Under the pieces are notes generated by a model, which made no database searches, was not told the origin of the DNA, and worked only from the letters and a program-made list of their open reading frames with translations. Shown piece after piece: positions 1 to 12,811 of a DNA stretch of 64,000 nt. Position 1 is the stretch's first letter, and every line of letters begins with the position of its first letter. A program made the position numbers and the translations under genes. The stretch comes from Carettochelys insculpta (taxonomy: Eukaryota; Chordata; Testudines; Carettochelyidae): contig NC_134137.1 in the NCBI RefSeq assembly GCF_033958435.1, positions 125,694,001-125,758,000 on the forward strand, given 5' to 3'.

Positions 1-1088
1 AAGTCCAAGTCACCAATGGTAAGGCATGTCTATACAGACTATTTGTTATACAACCTTCTAACACTGGAATCCAACACACTATCACCTTCCTTACTGAGAT
101 TAGAAATGGGAAGACCAAGTGTCCCAAGATGAAGAAAAAATCCCTCTTCCCAATGATTGCTCTGGAAGAAGTAGAAAAGGGGCAAGAAGACATCCCAATA
201 TTATCAGGACCATGCTGGCAATCAGGACTGTATTTTATTACCACTCCCTAAAAAAAAGTGTCCCAATTTTTCACACTTCCCAGCTGGTCACACTAAATGG
301 CAGAACATTTTAGAAGTTTTTTCACTGGCCAATTAAACACTTAATCAAGCTATTGTGTTCAGTTCAGGCTCAGCAGTAGTTAATATTCACAAGATAGAAA
401 AATACATTGTTAAATTGTATGCCATCCTATGCTATCAAAATCTCTAGTAAGTGTGATATTAAAACTTTGACTTGTAATGATACCTGTGATGCTAGTGTAC
501 AATGAGTTTCTAACCGGATTCTGCAGTCAGTCTGAGAAAAGTACAAGTAAGTCTGACTGGTCCATAGATTTTCATGAAAGTCTATTTTGTGTGTCTATGT
601 GTGGTGTTTCATTTTCATTTAAAAAGAATTACAAAAAGGCCTAATCCCGAACCCACTGCAGCCAACAGAAAGACTCCCACTGTGTTCAGTGGGCTTCAGA
701 TCAGGTCCAAATATAAGAGGTTCATTCTAGATTGAATCCTCTACATGGTTTATGTTGCAGCATATAGGATTATAGGGACATCATTCAAATAAGAATATAT
801 CTGAAGCAGCCAAAAGGCTCAGAATCTTTCTTGCCTTAAATGTTCTGGTCAAATCTCTTGACCAGATTAACAGAGTAATCTAAACATTTGGGTGAATAAT
901 TCCACAAAAGAATTCATATTTTCACAACTGTCCAATTACCAATTTATGTAGTCAATATAATATACTTTCAAAACTTTTTAAGTAGCTATTTACATCATCA
1001 TAATAGCTCCACAGTGTATCATTGGGGAAACAGAGAGAGAGGAAGAGACTTAAAGTAAGATATATATTGCAATTCATACATTACACAC
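1..1088. other. Noncoding, mostly unique DNA
   Basis: No credible gene. Open frames are short and have no family resemblance. A small palindromic motif (about 638-712, beginning AGGCCTAATCC and ending ATCAGGTCC) resembles a dispersed motif of reptile genomes; see the findings. Confidence 0.6.
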
Positions 1089-1457
1089 AGCTGCATCTAC
1101 ACATGCCCCTTCAAAAGGAAGGGTCATGGCAATGAAGAGCCCAGAATATGCATATGAGATGCGGATGTAAATTTCCTGTGCCTTGTTAGCATATGGCCAC
1201 GTGATTTTGAGTCCAGAAGAAGCTCTTCCAGACTCCAAAATAGCTGGGTAGACACATGGCCCACAGGGAGCTCTTGGAAGGCAACCTTCCTTCCGGAAGC
1301 CCCCTCTTTCTCAAAATTTTGAGCTTCTTCCAGACTATGAATCCCATGGCTATATGCTAATGAGGCATGGGAAACTTACAGCCACACCTAATTAGCGTCT
1401 TATGCGCTGCTCATTACCATGCCCCTTCAGGAGGACAGGGCACATATAGATGCAGCC
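1089..1457. mobile_element. Harbinger-type MITE, 369 bp
   Basis: The left end (AGCTGCATCTACACATGCCC) and the right end read in reverse (GGCTGCATCTATATGTGCCC) are long inverted repeats, and the match continues inward through GGAAGGG..CATGG.AATGA. The terminal core GGCTRCRTCTACAC is the one seen on the full-length PIF/Harbinger elements of this window. There is no coding capacity. A clean 3 bp target duplication is not visible, so the ends may be off by a few bases. Confidence 0.7.
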
Positions 1458-2449
1458 AGAATGTTCGGAAAACATGGTCTAAACAGAAATATATTATACT
1501 TTAATCAAATGTAGCTCTTTGAACAAAGTATTACGGATACACACTTTCATCAATTCGGTGCCATGTTCCAGCCTAAAATGAGTTTAACTATCTAAGTTGT
1601 GTTAAAATAATACTGAGTCACGATGAAATGAATTATACACTTTGACTTCAATGGGAGCAGGCTCAGACCTTCAAAAAGAAAGAAAATTAAGAATAATAAA
1701 ACTATGAATTTGTCCATATTTAATTCACTTTATTCTGTACAACTCTGGATAAACAGCTTGGGCCTGATCCAAAATCCATTGACGCCAATAAGAATCTTTC
1801 CATTCAGTTATGGTCATAGTAGTAGACCCCTAGTGAGGCAAGATAAGCCAAGGTGGCAGTCCTGCCTTTACTGTGTATTTCTGTGCTTTTGGGCAATTAC
1901 TTAGTGTTCTTCAGTGGTTAAATTTATCTTACTGATTTAGAGTTTTGCATTAAAAATCCTTGAACGATTGAAAATTTAGCTTATTTTGATTACCACAGCA
2001 AAAGTGGTAATATGTCATCAGGAACTGAAAAGATGAAGTGCTACACTTCCAGAAACAGGTGTGTCATAACTATCAAAGTTGAGACAGATTGTCTCCTAAT
2101 CATCACTCTTCCATAATGCACTCTGAAAGCACAGGTGTAAAAGAAAACTGGAGCTATGGGATAATAAGATTTACATGAATTGCAAATGTTATATTTTAGG
2201 GAATACTGGTTTACCATGAAATTTATCAGAACAATGGGTGTGGGTGTATTTTTGGGTGCTCCGTATTTTGGTACCGTGCATGTGCCTGGTCCCTACAAAG
2301 TTACAATACCCATTGAGATATGAGCTCTTTTCCCTTGTTGGAATATCTTACCTACCACAAAAGGCCTATTAAACTATAACATAACATGTCTTCCTTTCCA
2401 TTCAAGTCTCTGACTCGTAATCCAACCATAATAACAATAATATAATATG
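1458..2449. other. Noncoding, no recognised element
   Basis: AT-rich sequence with no convincing gene. Near 1637-1800 are two fragments of the dispersed TGACTTCAATGGGAGC / GGCCTGATCC motif. Confidence 0.5.
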
Positions 2450-2646
2450 ATGGAGATACACATCTCTGAGAACTGGAAGGGACCTTAGGAGGTCATCTAG
2501 TCCAGTCTCCTGCCCTCTTGGCAGGACTAAGCACCATCCCTGACATCTATTTGCCCCAATACCTAAATGGCCTCCTCATGGATTGGACTCAAAATGCTGG
2601 GTTTAGCAGGCCAATGCTCAAACCACTGAGCTATCTCTCCCCCGAG
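2450..2646 (-). mobile_element. tRNA-derived SINE with CR1-like tail (tortoise Pol III SINE type)
   Basis: Read on the minus strand, it opens with a tRNA-like head. The A box TAGCTCAGTGG is perfect (complement of 2629-2639 or nearby), followed by GCATTGGCCTGCTAAACCC and a decayed B box (TTGAGTCCAATCC). The body then ends in a CR1-like tail, whose complement GGAAGGGACCTTAGGAGGTC lies near 2476. A tRNA head joined to a CR1 3' tail is the known structure of cryptodiran turtle SINEs mobilised by CR1. This is one of the better clues to the host group. Confidence 0.8.
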
Positions 2647-3636
2647 TCTATGACTTCCAACCATCTGGCATCCACGTTTTGGATATGTGTTTGTATGCAG
2701 ACCTCTGTAAAAAGACTCAGCATTTGCCCTCTGTATAATTGGTATCTAACACACATTCATTTTGCTTTTGTGGTAGTTTGATAAAGGCGATCACTTCAAT
2801 TAATGCCATCTTGAATTCATAACCATGCTCAGAAATTAATATTTTTCATCCACAGAATACCTAATGCTCAGTTAAATAAAATCCTACCATGGCCTAAGGC
2901 AGAACCCTGAGTAGGGGGCGGTTTAAGCTAACCCTGTCTAACAGAAACATTTCTTGCTTAAGGAAGCAGAATGTCTCTCATACATTTCAGATACATACAA
3001 ATAGTGTGCCTGCTACTATTTCCCTCATGAGTTCATCTTATTTCCTTGTGCTGGACAGTGCATGAGCGGGAGGAAGGTACGGGCGACCTAACCCACTTAT
3101 ATGGCTCTTGTTGACATAGTTGTAATGGAATGCTAAACTTTACCATAGCATTCACCTACTAGGTGAAATTGCACGTAACATACCCTAATTAAAACACATA
3201 ATAGTCATGCCTTGTAATGCATCAAAGGCTCTTACAGTGAGCACATCTGCTCTTTCTGTGAAAGAAGCTCTATAGTCTGGTAGGACTAATGTCTGGTAGG
3301 AGAGTCTGGTGTGCTAGTACAAGTTATACATGACATGGTGTCAAAAGTAAACTAGTACCAGAGGAGAACCGAAAGAGAAGGAAAACAAAGGTTGCGATAC
3401 GTATGTGGGTCGTGTAATTAGTAAACCAGTGTGATTCAGAGACACTTAACAGACTGATCAGCACCGAGCATTTAACAAAATACTTCCGTGTACTTTTGAA
3501 AATGGTAGGAATGTAAAACAAGGGGAGAGAGATAAAGAGATAAACTATACTATATTCTTCAGCCCCTAGGTTGCGGAGCATGTGGCATACCTTAAGCCCA
3601 CAAAAGACATTTCTGGAAGTGCATTTAAGAGTCTTA
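2647..3636. other. Noncoding, no recognised element
   Basis: No gene or repeat that I can support. The minus-strand open frame at 3324-3581 is low-complexity hydrophobic and matches nothing I know. Confidence 0.5.
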
Positions 3637-3843
3637 GGCTATGTTTACACTTGCAGAGCTATTCGGGATATTGAAATGCCTCGAAATAGCTGCTCTGTGT
3701 CTATGTAACATGCTCGGTATTTTGAAATATTTTTCAAAATACCTGTTGTGCTATTTTGGCATCCCAGTACACCTCATTGCAGGAGGTGTATAATGCAAAT
3801 TGCATATCTTATTTTGAGTGAAGGGTGTAGTGTAAACACAACC
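3637..3843. mobile_element. Harbinger-type MITE, 207 bp, TSD TTA
   Basis: The terminal inverted repeats are GGCTATGTTTACAC at the left and GTGTAAACACAACC at the right. They are flanked by TTA at 3634-3636 and at 3844-3846, the TWA-type 3 bp duplication typical of PIF/Harbinger. The interior keeps decayed TTTCAAAATA / TCGAAATA motifs. It is noncoding. Confidence 0.8.
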
Positions 3844-5016
3844 TTATACAGTAAGCTCCTTCATATACAGCAGAGCCGGGACTGGGAGGTTGCAGGATAT
3901 TCATATATTCTGTATAATAGAGAGGTATATATAGCAATGCACAACACTAAAGAAAAACAAGATTAGATAATAAAATGTATGCAGAGTACTGTATTTACCA
4001 ACAACAGTGCACTGTGCACTGTACACTTCTACTGTATTTGCTGTATTTGTTAGTATTTACTTTCACTATCCTGTACTTCTGGAAAACATAACTGAAGTTG
4101 ACTTATGGTTAATAAGCTAGTTATCTGAGAGTTCTGGGTGATCAAATGCTGGATATGAAAGTTTACTGTAGTAAATAGATCTAGTATCTCTCTCTGGGAA
4201 GCAAGCTCTGTATTTCATCAATATCTGCTGACCTAGTAGCCACCCTGTACCTACCGGTACATGTTAGCTATGGCTCTGATACTATTGCCATGAGTTCCTT
4301 ACTCCCACTGTGGTAGAGCAGAGACAGTCCCTGTGCTCCTCTAAGACAGGAACTGAAAACGGTTCTTATACAAGCTGTACAAGAGGATTCAGGCAGAAAG
4401 CTCCCTGCAGGCTCCTCTCCCTGTACACCTGCCTAAGAACCTGGCACAATCTGGCCACAAATGAGGAGAAAGTGCAGACACTTTGACTGTTGGTTGATAT
4501 CAATGCACAGCAAATCTCTTTGCTTCAAAGAGTCAAGTCGGGATTTTTACAGGAAAGTGACATCTCCTAAGCAGTTCCTCTGGAAGGTCATTTATCTAAC
4601 TAGATTAAGGTCAGTAAAGAAAAGTTTGGCACTGGGGTAAGAGGGGAGTCCTTATATAGTCAATCCCTATAAATTTCAGAGAGATTGCTTTTGATTTGAG
4701 AATGGCATTCATCAGGCAGAAGGTTTCTGACCAATGGAGAGTGGCAGCTGTTAAAAAGACTGCTGATCAGTTGTGCTTCATCTCCCCTCTGTCATGCTAG
4801 TGCAAAGCAGGAACTTGTCTGCAGAAATATGTGCCATTCAAATGGTACAAAACCAACAAAGAGAGCAGAGAAACACACTCATGGGTTGGGAAAAAAAATT
4901 AGCAGAAGAATTCTGGCAAGATTTGACCAATATTGTGACTATATTGGAGACCAATGAAAATGAGGAAATTGCCCAAATATTCTGTTTTGAGTGTTCAATG
5001 TCATTTAATTTGCTTA
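3844..5016. other. Noncoding, no recognised element
   Basis: No supported gene. The open frame that begins at 4773 runs into the transposon fragment at 5017 and is therefore chance. Confidence 0.5.
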
Positions 5017-5215
5017 GGCTGCATCTACACAAGCAAGTTCTTTTAAAAGATTTGTCAAAAGAAGGGGGCTCTTTCAAAAGATCCCATGGAGCACCTACAC
5101 ACAAAAAGCATTCTTTCAAAAGTAAATCAAAAGAATATGGCGCTCCTTTAGAGATTGCTCTTCCTTTCCCGTTTCAGGAAGAGCATCCCCTTTGGACACA
5201 TCTGGTCAATAGCTA
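5017..5215. mobile_element. 5' fragment of a Harbinger element (15515-19318 subfamily)
   Basis: It begins GGCTGCATCTACAC just after TTA (5014-5016). It follows the same order of motifs as the left end of the element at 15515: AAGTTC, a repeated internal CCTACACACAAA segment, TTGCTCTTCC and AGGAAGAGC. No right-hand inverted repeat follows, so it is a truncated copy. The right boundary is approximate. Confidence 0.6.
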
Positions 5216-6503
5216 ATTCAGGGTAGGACACGAGGCAACTGCAGAGTACTAGCTCCAGCACATATGCTTTAAATTGTGTGCACTCACCTTTCAGCACATG
5301 GTAGTGTCACCCAAATCACTCCCCCTAATGTGTCCCACCATGCTGACATGAATAGGTACAATGGGATCTCATCAGTTGAAATCATTGGCTAAACTTCAAC
5401 TGATGGTGTAGCAAACTAAAAATAAAGGGTGAAGCTAGGAAGTAGAAGGGGGCCAACTGTTAAATTAACTGTTTAAATTCATATCACGAACATAGGACAT
5501 CAGAACAGCAGGGCCCACAGCCACCGCAGGCCCTGGATTAAGGTGGTGGTGGGGGCATCTCTGTAGACCAGAAGGGGCATGGCCTAGGGCAGTCAGCACT
5601 TAATGCCACTTAGATCATGGCACTGGCTACCTACCCACACAGCTGCATGGAGCAGCACTGCCATGGTGTTTCAAAGGGCCTGGAACTTTTCCTATTTCCA
5701 CTAAATACTGTCACTCAAAATTTAAACACTACATTTTGGAAGAGTTGGGCAAAATTTTTCAGACAATATATTTTTCCCCCTCACCAAAATATCTATTTGG
5801 ATTGACTGAAAGACTGTGCATTCAGCCAATGACACGAAATTATTTTAGAAGCAAAAGACAAAGCATTCTGAATAAGCTGGAATATTTAATTTTGATATTT
5901 TGGAAATACTTTGATATTTTAATTATATTAGAAAGTAAAAAATAAGAAAAACCACCATTGTTGTTTAATTTGATCAGCAACCATTTCCTTTTGTTTCAAT
6001 GAATTTTTTTCATTATAGGCTGACATGAAACAATTCTCCCTGCCTTTGTTTTATTTTTTTACACTGACTCCTCCAATTGGAAGGGACAATATACAGCATA
6101 AAGGACAAAATTCCTAAAGAATTCAGCTCCCATTTAGTAGTCCAAATGGAGCCATTGGTTGGTGAGTTCTCTGGAAATCCAGATCAAAAATGTGAAGATG
6201 CAGATGCTTACCAAATCCATTCATTAGCTATTCGTGTTGGTATGCTTTAAGTTACAGAAACAAACAGAATCCTGCAACAGAAGTCTGCAAGATTTATCTT
6301 ACTATACTGCAGGCATTAATTTTCATTTTACAATGTACTTTTCTCAATACCCACTGCCAAATGAGATAATGGCAAGGTTTTGGGCACTATCAGATATACT
6401 TGCAAAAGGGTAAGGCTATTAATTCCTACTTCCTAAAAAAACAAAAATAAGGATTCAGCAGGAAGTTCAGAGATTTTTATCAAGACTCGACTAGTGTCTT
6501 AGT
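5216..6503. other. Noncoding, no recognised element
   Basis: AT-rich. I see no gene, RNA or classifiable repeat. Confidence 0.5.
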
Positions 6504-6939
6504 GGGCTATGCCTACATGAGCAATTTATTTCGAAAATAATTTTGAAATAAGGCCTCTTTTCGAATATCACTGTGGAGCATCTACAAATGTTATACACTA
6601 TTTTGAAATTGGGATTGAAATAACGGGGCTGCATTTCGAAGTCGTTCTTCCATTCCCATATTGGGAATAGTGCTTTATGTCAAAGTGTAATTTCAAAATA
6701 GGACATGTGTATATGCTTTGCAGGTCCACCATGACATTGGCTCATAGGAGCCCGAGACACTCTGGATGCCCCAGGCAGGGCTCTATGGTTACTGCTAGCT
6801 GTGTTTAAGGAAATATGCACCCAGCAACCCATGGCAGGAAGCCAAGAGAGTGTTAGCATCAGAGGGAGCATGAACTATCAACTACACGCCCTCCCCCTGA
6901 TGACAGAGGAGTGATTGCCACTGCCCCCCTCCCCCATGC

Positions 6940-8398
6940 CAATGGTCAGTAGCCAGGAGCCTCGTGCCTCCCAGGGGTCCATGAGTGAGTCCACCCAGGG
7001 CTCCCAGAAGCTGAGCCAGCAGCGAGCCAGAAGGGGCCCCTCCTGGTCCAAGGAGGAGCTCAAGGACATCCTCAGCCTCTGGGGGAAAACGATGTCCTCC
7101 TCCATTCTGGGGTGCATCACCACAACAAGGATGCATTTGACCACATCTCCAGGGGCTTCAGAGCCAGCAGGCACCCCAGCTGCACTGGGCACCAGGCGGG
7201 GCCAAAGTTAAGAGTTGATGCAGGAGTACTGCCACAGCCAAGATGCCACCAGCCAGTCAGGGGCACTTCCCAGCTGGTGCCCATACTCTGAGGAGCTGTA
7301 CAATCTCTTGGGGCCCAAGCAGGTGCCACCACCTGAGCACTTCCTAGACGTGGCTGCCCCCACCACCAAGCCCAAGACAGAGACTGAGGCAGCCATGGAG
7401 GAGGAGGAGCCAGGACCCTTGGTTGCCACCATCACCTGAGGGAACAGGACAAAGAGGCTGGCAGCAATGACAAGGGTTCCAGCAATGGGACCCCCATCTT
7501 TGTGATCCCCTCCAGATCATCCAACAGGGACCCTTCCAACCGAGCATCTCCAGTCTTCAGAAAGGGAGCAACAGGCAGGTACTGGGTGTTTGAGATGCCA
7601 CGGGAGCTGGGGAGGGAGATCCTGTCCCTGCTACAGCCAGCAGGGTTCCGTTCACTTGCGTGACACTCAGCACCTAACCACTTGCACAGCCCCATGTTCT
7701 GCATGGCCGGGGAGGGAATGGGAGGGCTCCTGACCCAATCACAAGCCCCACCATGTGGGGCCCCTTCCACATCTGGTGTCTGATGGGGCCCCCCAACCCA
7801 TCAAGGATGGGGGTATAGGGTGGGGACCATTAAAGCAGGGGTCCTGGACCCCGGGGTCAGGATGCAGGACTTATAGACTGTCCCTCTGTCCCCTTCTGTC
7901 TCCACAGCTCTGCTGCCCCCAGCTGCCAAAGGACAGGAGGCCACCAACCTACCCCATCCTGTGGCTGCACAGAGTAGCTGCCAGGCTGGATGCCGTCACC
8001 AATGGGGGGATGAGGAAGCAGCAGCAAACTGGGCAGTCATGCAGGACTTGATGGCCTTGCTCCAGCACTGGCTGGCACCAAAGCAGGAGTTGTGGGTGAG
8101 GGTGGCAGGCAGCTTGGAAACCCTCACCCTGGCTCTGGCCACCCACCTCACCCAACCTATCCCTCCATCCCCAGCCTGCCCACAGCCCCCTCAGTGCTCC
8201 CCCATGGTAGTGGCCTGATACCAGCGGACCTCTCCCCAGATGACCACCTGGAATTGGCACAGTGGCGGGTGGCCAGTGTGGCACCTGCACCTGAAGCTCC
8301 CTCATCCTACCCTGCACGCCCTGGTGAGGCTGAGCCAAGGTGCAGCACCCCCCTCTGCCCTTACCTTTCCCTGATCCCGTCTCTGTCTCAGCCCTGAA
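6940..8398 (+). pseudogene. Myb/SANT-like protein of Harbinger element, broken
   Basis: This would encode the accessory DNA-binding protein that, in PIF/Harbinger elements, binds transposon ends and helps bring in the transposase. The start of the SANT/Myb fold is visible near 7029 (RGPSWSKEELKDILSLWGK: the conserved W of helix 1 and the LW of helix 2). Frame is lost soon after. A later exon (after a CTCCACAG acceptor at about 7900-7908) keeps the C-terminal helical segment around 8030-8150 (QDLMALLQHWLAPKQELW). Several frames are needed to read it, so it is a pseudogene. Start and end are approximate, taken by comparison with the element at 29633. Confidence 0.7.
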
Positions 8399-8649
8399 GG
8401 GGGCACCAGACCTGGGGCAGCAGAGGCAGCCATGGCTGCTGTGGCTCCTTTGCCCCCAGGGAATAAATGAGTCCCCCCAACCCTGGCACCCTCCTCCAGT
8501 TTTGGTCCCTCCCTGAATGCCACCCCTGGATCCTTCTTGTATATAGTTCCCTCCTTGCATAGTTGCAGGCCCTGTTTTGCGATTTATATTTAAGTTTATT
8601 TTTGCAACAGTTTTAAAGAGTTAAAGTTCCACCCTACTCCCATGTCCCT

Positions 8650-9875
8650 ATCATGTGCTGGGGGAGTGCTCAGAGGTGGGGGTTTGGAAGGGTGTATTTG
8701 TTGAGGAAGGGTGGCTGGGAGGGGGCCACTGCACACCCCGGGTGAAGGCCTCACACAGGGCCTCCATGGCCTGCATCCCATCCATTTGTGCCTGGCAGCA
8801 CAGAGCAGCAGGTGGTGGCTCATACCTGCTGCTGGTCTCAGCAGCCAAGTACTGAATGAAGGGCTCCTGTTTTCTCTCCCCAGTATTGTGGAGAGTTCAG
8901 CAGGCTACAACCACTGCAGGCATGTTCAGAGGCTGACCTCCAACCTCATGAAGATGCAGCAAAAGCGCCCCTGGAGACGCCCGAACACCCACTCAATGGC
9001 CTGGTTCAGGCGTGGATAGACAAGGTCCTGGGACTGGTTGGTGCCTCCTGTGTAGGTCGTCATGAACCATGGGTGAAGTGGGTACACAGCGTCAGCCATA
9101 ATGCAGGGGGTCATGGTGATGCCTCTCACTGGGAGCTCCCACAGGGGAAGGTAGGTGCCCTCCTGCATCCTGTGCCCCAGCCATGAGGCCTGCAGCACAG
9201 GTCCTGACTGACCAGACTGCACACAAGTCCATGAACCAGCCCTTGGCGTTGACAAGGGCCTGGAGGCCTACGGTGTGGTATCCCTTTCTGTTGACAAAAG
9301 CACCCACGCTGTGGTCTGGGGCACAGATGGCAATGCGTGTCCTATCCTACACACCCAAACAGGTCAGGAAGCCCAACTCTGCGAAGCTAGCAAGGGTGAT
9401 GTCCAGGTCCCTGATGATGATGAGCTGGTGCAGGAGGAGTGTGTTTATCATCTGGATGACCTACATGGGGTGGAAGACAGACACGTCTGTGAGTGTGTGG
9501 ATGGGTGGTCCCTGGCCCTTAGCAGGGCTCCCCTCTCCAAAGCCTAGCAGGGTCCCCTCTTGCCCCATGGCTCTCTTCCCATGGTGGGTGTGTGGCCTGA
9601 GCTGGGCTTACCTCAAACAACACTGTCCTGATGGTGGCCTTGCCTACCACAAACTGATTGCCGATGGACCAGTGACTGTCTGGGGTGGCCAGCTTCCTGA
9701 TGGCTACCATTACCATCTTCTGCAAAGGGATCATGGTGTGCATCCTGGTGTTGCGATGCTGGAGGGTTGGGGTGAGGCACTGACACAGCTCCTCAAAGGT
9801 CTGCCTGGTCATCCTGATGTTTTGTAGCCACTGGTTGTTGCTCCATTCCCCAGCATGAGGCAGCCCCACCACTCA
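8650..9875 (-). pseudogene. PIF/Harbinger DDE transposase, broken
   Basis: Read on the minus strand. The N-terminal exon (about 9872-9612) carries FRMTRQTFEELCQ-like and KLATPDS..SIGNQFVVGKATI segments, the helix-turn-helix part of HARBI1-like transposases (here NIRMTRQTFEEL). The catalytic exon (about 9400-8880) keeps MADAVYPLHPW with the second Asp and NQAIEWVFGRLQG with the Glu. The first Asp region near 9330 is badly altered. The segments lie in different frames and an intron separates the two parts. No intact product is possible. It faces the Myb-like gene, as in the other copies. Confidence 0.75.
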
Positions 9876-10477
9876 CACAGGGCCTCCATGACCTGCATCC
9901 CATCCATTTGTGCCTGGCAGCACTCGGTACTGGTGGGGTAGACCCAGCATCGCCAGATTGGCAGGGCCAGGGAGTGCTGAAGTAGACCTCGGCAGACTGC
10001 CCGCAGGATGGGCCTGTGCGATTAGCCCTCTGGTGCTGCTGGAGGACTGCTGCAAGCAGCACGACCAGCAGGCTGGCCTTGGCCTGGATGAACTCCCCTC
10101 AGGGAGCTGCTGAAAAGGTGTGGTGTCCCTGGTAGAGCTCATGTCTCTGCACAGGGTCTGCAGTGCTGTGGCAATCCTGGCAGCTCAGAGCACATGCAGG
10201 GTGTGAGTGTTGGGAGGTGCCCTTTAAGGGAGTGGCTGGCTGCAAGCCCCAGAAGGGCTTTTCAGCCATGTGACCCCACCCATGTCATTTCCTGGCCCCT
10301 TATTTCACAATACCGGCACTGGCCATTTAGATGCTCCCTTTTGAAACGCTGGGCCGCACTTTCAAAATAGAGGATTGTGGCTTTGTGTGTGCGGATGTGC
10401 AATTTTGAAGGCCATTCTTTTGAAAAGTGCACTTACAAAGGGGCCTTTTGAAGTTGCGGTGTAGTGTAGACGTAGCT

Positions 10478-11010
10478 AGTGGTATCATAAATCATGAATT
10501 ATTGGCTACCAAAGGGATTGCCCGTGTATTGTCCATGGAGCGTGCATTTGACATATATACACATATTTCTGACAACTTCTCACCTTCATTCTTTTTTTTT
10601 TTGTTTCACTAATGTTTAGACTCAGCACCAGTAATATAAGGACTCAGTCACATGGCTACTTGTGCGCCCATGTAGGGTGCCCAAGGAAGGGAGAATTCCC
10701 ACTCTTCTGCACAGGCTTTCTGAATCCACAGAGCCTGTGCATAGGGAAGATTGTGGCTGGCAGGCTGCAAATTTCTTCTCCCATGCCCTTGTTGAGGAAG
10801 TAGTTCTTTCTTGCCCTTCATCACACTGATTTGTGCTGAGGGGGATATCATCTGTGCTAGCTCCTTACAGAATAAGGAGAATGAAGAAATTCAGCAAAAG
10901 CTACTATGGGCCAAATAAGGAATCTAATCTTCTAGGGAGTGATTTTCAAATCCCACAGCTGGGAGTTAGGCACTGGCTCCTATTCAATGTTGCCTATCTG
11001 GCTTTTGTAC
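10478..11010. other. Noncoding, no recognised element
   Basis: No gene. The segment near 10940-10975 (ACAGCTGGGAGTTAGGCACT) recalls a common reptile repeat, but I cannot classify it. Confidence 0.4.
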
Positions 11011-11395
11011 TGTCATGGGGAATCTCCCGCTGGTAACCAGCTCCCAGTCTCGCCATCCTCCCCTGCCAGTGGTGGAGACCCTGCCTCCTGCCGGGGGGGA
11101 GAAACAAATTCACCCAGAAGTCACTTCAATACCTTCTTAAATAACAACCACTTCATCACCTTTCACAGCAGACACTCAGTTCCAGTGCCCTGCCCCAGTA
11201 TCAGTCCCTCAGCAACCAACCAGGAGATTCTTTCCCATTGGCCTCTGGCTGATTCTCATAGGCAGGGCAGGGGCACAGGGACACATACTCAGGCTGCCCT
11301 TTGGTGCTGCCTATCCTCTCAGCTTGCTGCACCCCCAGCTGCTGCATACCCCGTCTGCAGTCCACACAGCCTCTTCTGCATCCCATCCTCCAGTG
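11011..11395. other. C-rich unclassified repeat, possible truncated LTR
   Basis: Starts TGTCATGGGGAATCTCC and continues as C-rich, non-coding sequence up to the hAT insertion at 11396. The TGTCATGG start is LTR-like, but no matching CCATGACA end is present, so this is only a suggestion. Confidence 0.25.
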
Positions 11396-11620
11396 CAGGG
11401 GTAATCAATTATTTTTCTGTCAAGGTCCAAATTTATTGGTCGAGGTATAGTCAAGGTCCAAACTCCAGAGAAAATAATAAAACAATGAATACATGAATGT
11501 GAATAATGTGAATACAAGAATGTGAATAATGAATACATAACCTGACTTGTTGAGGGGAGGGGGCTGTTCAAAAGCATCTGGCACTCTGGATTTGATCTGC
11601 AAACTGTCTTGACTCCCCTG
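11396..11620. mobile_element. Nonautonomous hAT element, 225 bp
   Basis: The ends CAGGGGTAATCAA and (complement of the right end) CAGGGGAGTCAAG form hAT-type inverted repeats. The 8 bp flanks CTCCAGTG and CTCTAGAC agree at five of eight positions, consistent with an aged 8 bp target duplication. It is noncoding. Confidence 0.65.
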
Positions 11621-12639
11621 CTCTAGACTTAGGAGAGCTGACAGTAGTAAGTGTGTGTGTAGGGAGGGGACTGGGGTCGGGGGGTGTTGCCTGCCAGTTC
11701 CCTAGCCGATAAGGGCTCTATGAGTGTGGAGACAGGGATACTCTGCTAATTCCCAGCCAGTCAGGGCTTAGGGCTGGCCCTAAATGCTGTCCTGTTGATT
11801 TGTGACATGAAAGCATCTCTCCTCCTATCATACATATGAAAAGTCGCCCATTAACATATTTGTTTCAGGTTTGATGAATCATGGTAAAACATTTTAAAAT
11901 GGTGTGGAGTGAAGAGTTATAAATTCTCACCAAAAAACAGAAAAAGAATGGAACAGAGATTAGTGGCAGGAACAGTGGATGCGTCACTTATCAGAATTAT
12001 AATTCATTTGCAGAAGTATAGGGGGAAGTATGAAAAACACATGCCTACATTTTGCCTGGCTCAAGCTGTTAGGTAGATTTTCACTGAAATGAGCATTGAC
12101 TTCACTCATTTTTCTCTCAAAAAATTGCAAGAACACCTCTGGCCATATAATATAGTCATTCATCCCAAAATATCACAAGAATTTTACACATGTAGAATTA
12201 GCTGTAATCTGTCACATAAATGTGGAATTTCTTCCTGTGTAGGGGGAACTGAGCCAACTGCCTTCCATAGACTGACTCCTCTATGCGTGTTCTTGCCAGT
12301 AAAAGTGATCTTTTCCCCATACATCTCCAGGCACTAGCCACCATCAGAAAGAGATGCTGTCTCACTAGTCCAGACAGAGCCTGCACGGTCTTGGCAGAGG
12401 AATTTGAAATGGTCACATTTTGCTATATACCTAGAGCACAAGAGCTTGAGAAATAGATTGAATACATTGGCCAACCATAGCCTATGGCAAATTCAGACAT
12501 CTGGTGGATCTGAAGTAGTGATATCTGATATAGACAATCCCTATAGTAAGGCAGAAAGTTGTATCTCATAAATAAGTGACCCAGGGTATTTCTATGATTG
12601 TGTCAATTAACATGGATTTGCAGATCACGAAGCGGCTAA
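11621..12639. other. Noncoding, no recognised element
   Basis: AT-rich, with no supported gene or repeat. Confidence 0.5.
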
Positions 12640-12811
12640 ACTGTGGTGTATACATTTGAGTTTGGCTGGGAGCCTGATCACTGAGATGCAACGAGTCCAG
12701 CTCGAGCTTGAATGTCTATAGTGCAAGTTTACTGCCCTGCAGCCCAAACCCAAGTCAGCTGACACAGGCTAGATGTGCACATGTTTAACTGTAGTGGAAA
12801 CATACCCTTGG
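12640..12811. mobile_element. Probable old MITE fragment
   Basis: The order of motifs (GTGTATACAT, GGGAGCCTGATCA, CAAGTCAGCTGACACAGGC, AACTGTAGTGGAAACATACCC) resembles a dispersed turtle DNA-element derivative ending in a TAGTGTAGACATACCC-like repeat. The ends are too decayed to define. Confidence 0.35.

Larger units (their letters stand above)
6504..10477 (+). mobile_element. Old PIF/Harbinger transposon, degraded, about 4.0 kb
   Basis: The left end is GGCTATGCCTAC and the right end is GTAGACGTAGCT, its imperfect complement. The flanks give a 3 bp duplication (AGT or GTG, depending on one base at each boundary). Inside are a plus-strand Myb/SANT-like gene and a convergent minus-strand DDE transposase, the standard two-gene layout. 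The TTCGAA-type subterminal motifs are largely decayed to TTTGAAA or TTCAAAA, which suggests an older insertion than the copies at 29633 and 40370. The intron in the Myb-like gene lacks the LTR found in those younger copies. Confidence 0.85.

Noticed and set aside
2585..2646. Possible tRNA gene on the minus strand
   Set aside because: The A box is good but the B box and acceptor stem are decayed and it continues into a CR1-like tail. It is a SINE head.
4773..5216. A 147-codon frame that could be a small gene
   Set aside because: Its second half lies in a Harbinger terminal fragment (5017-5215). No known domain.
7949..8560. A 203-codon minus-strand frame in the old Harbinger element
   Set aside because: It is antisense to the Myb-like C-terminal exon, Gly-rich, without motif.
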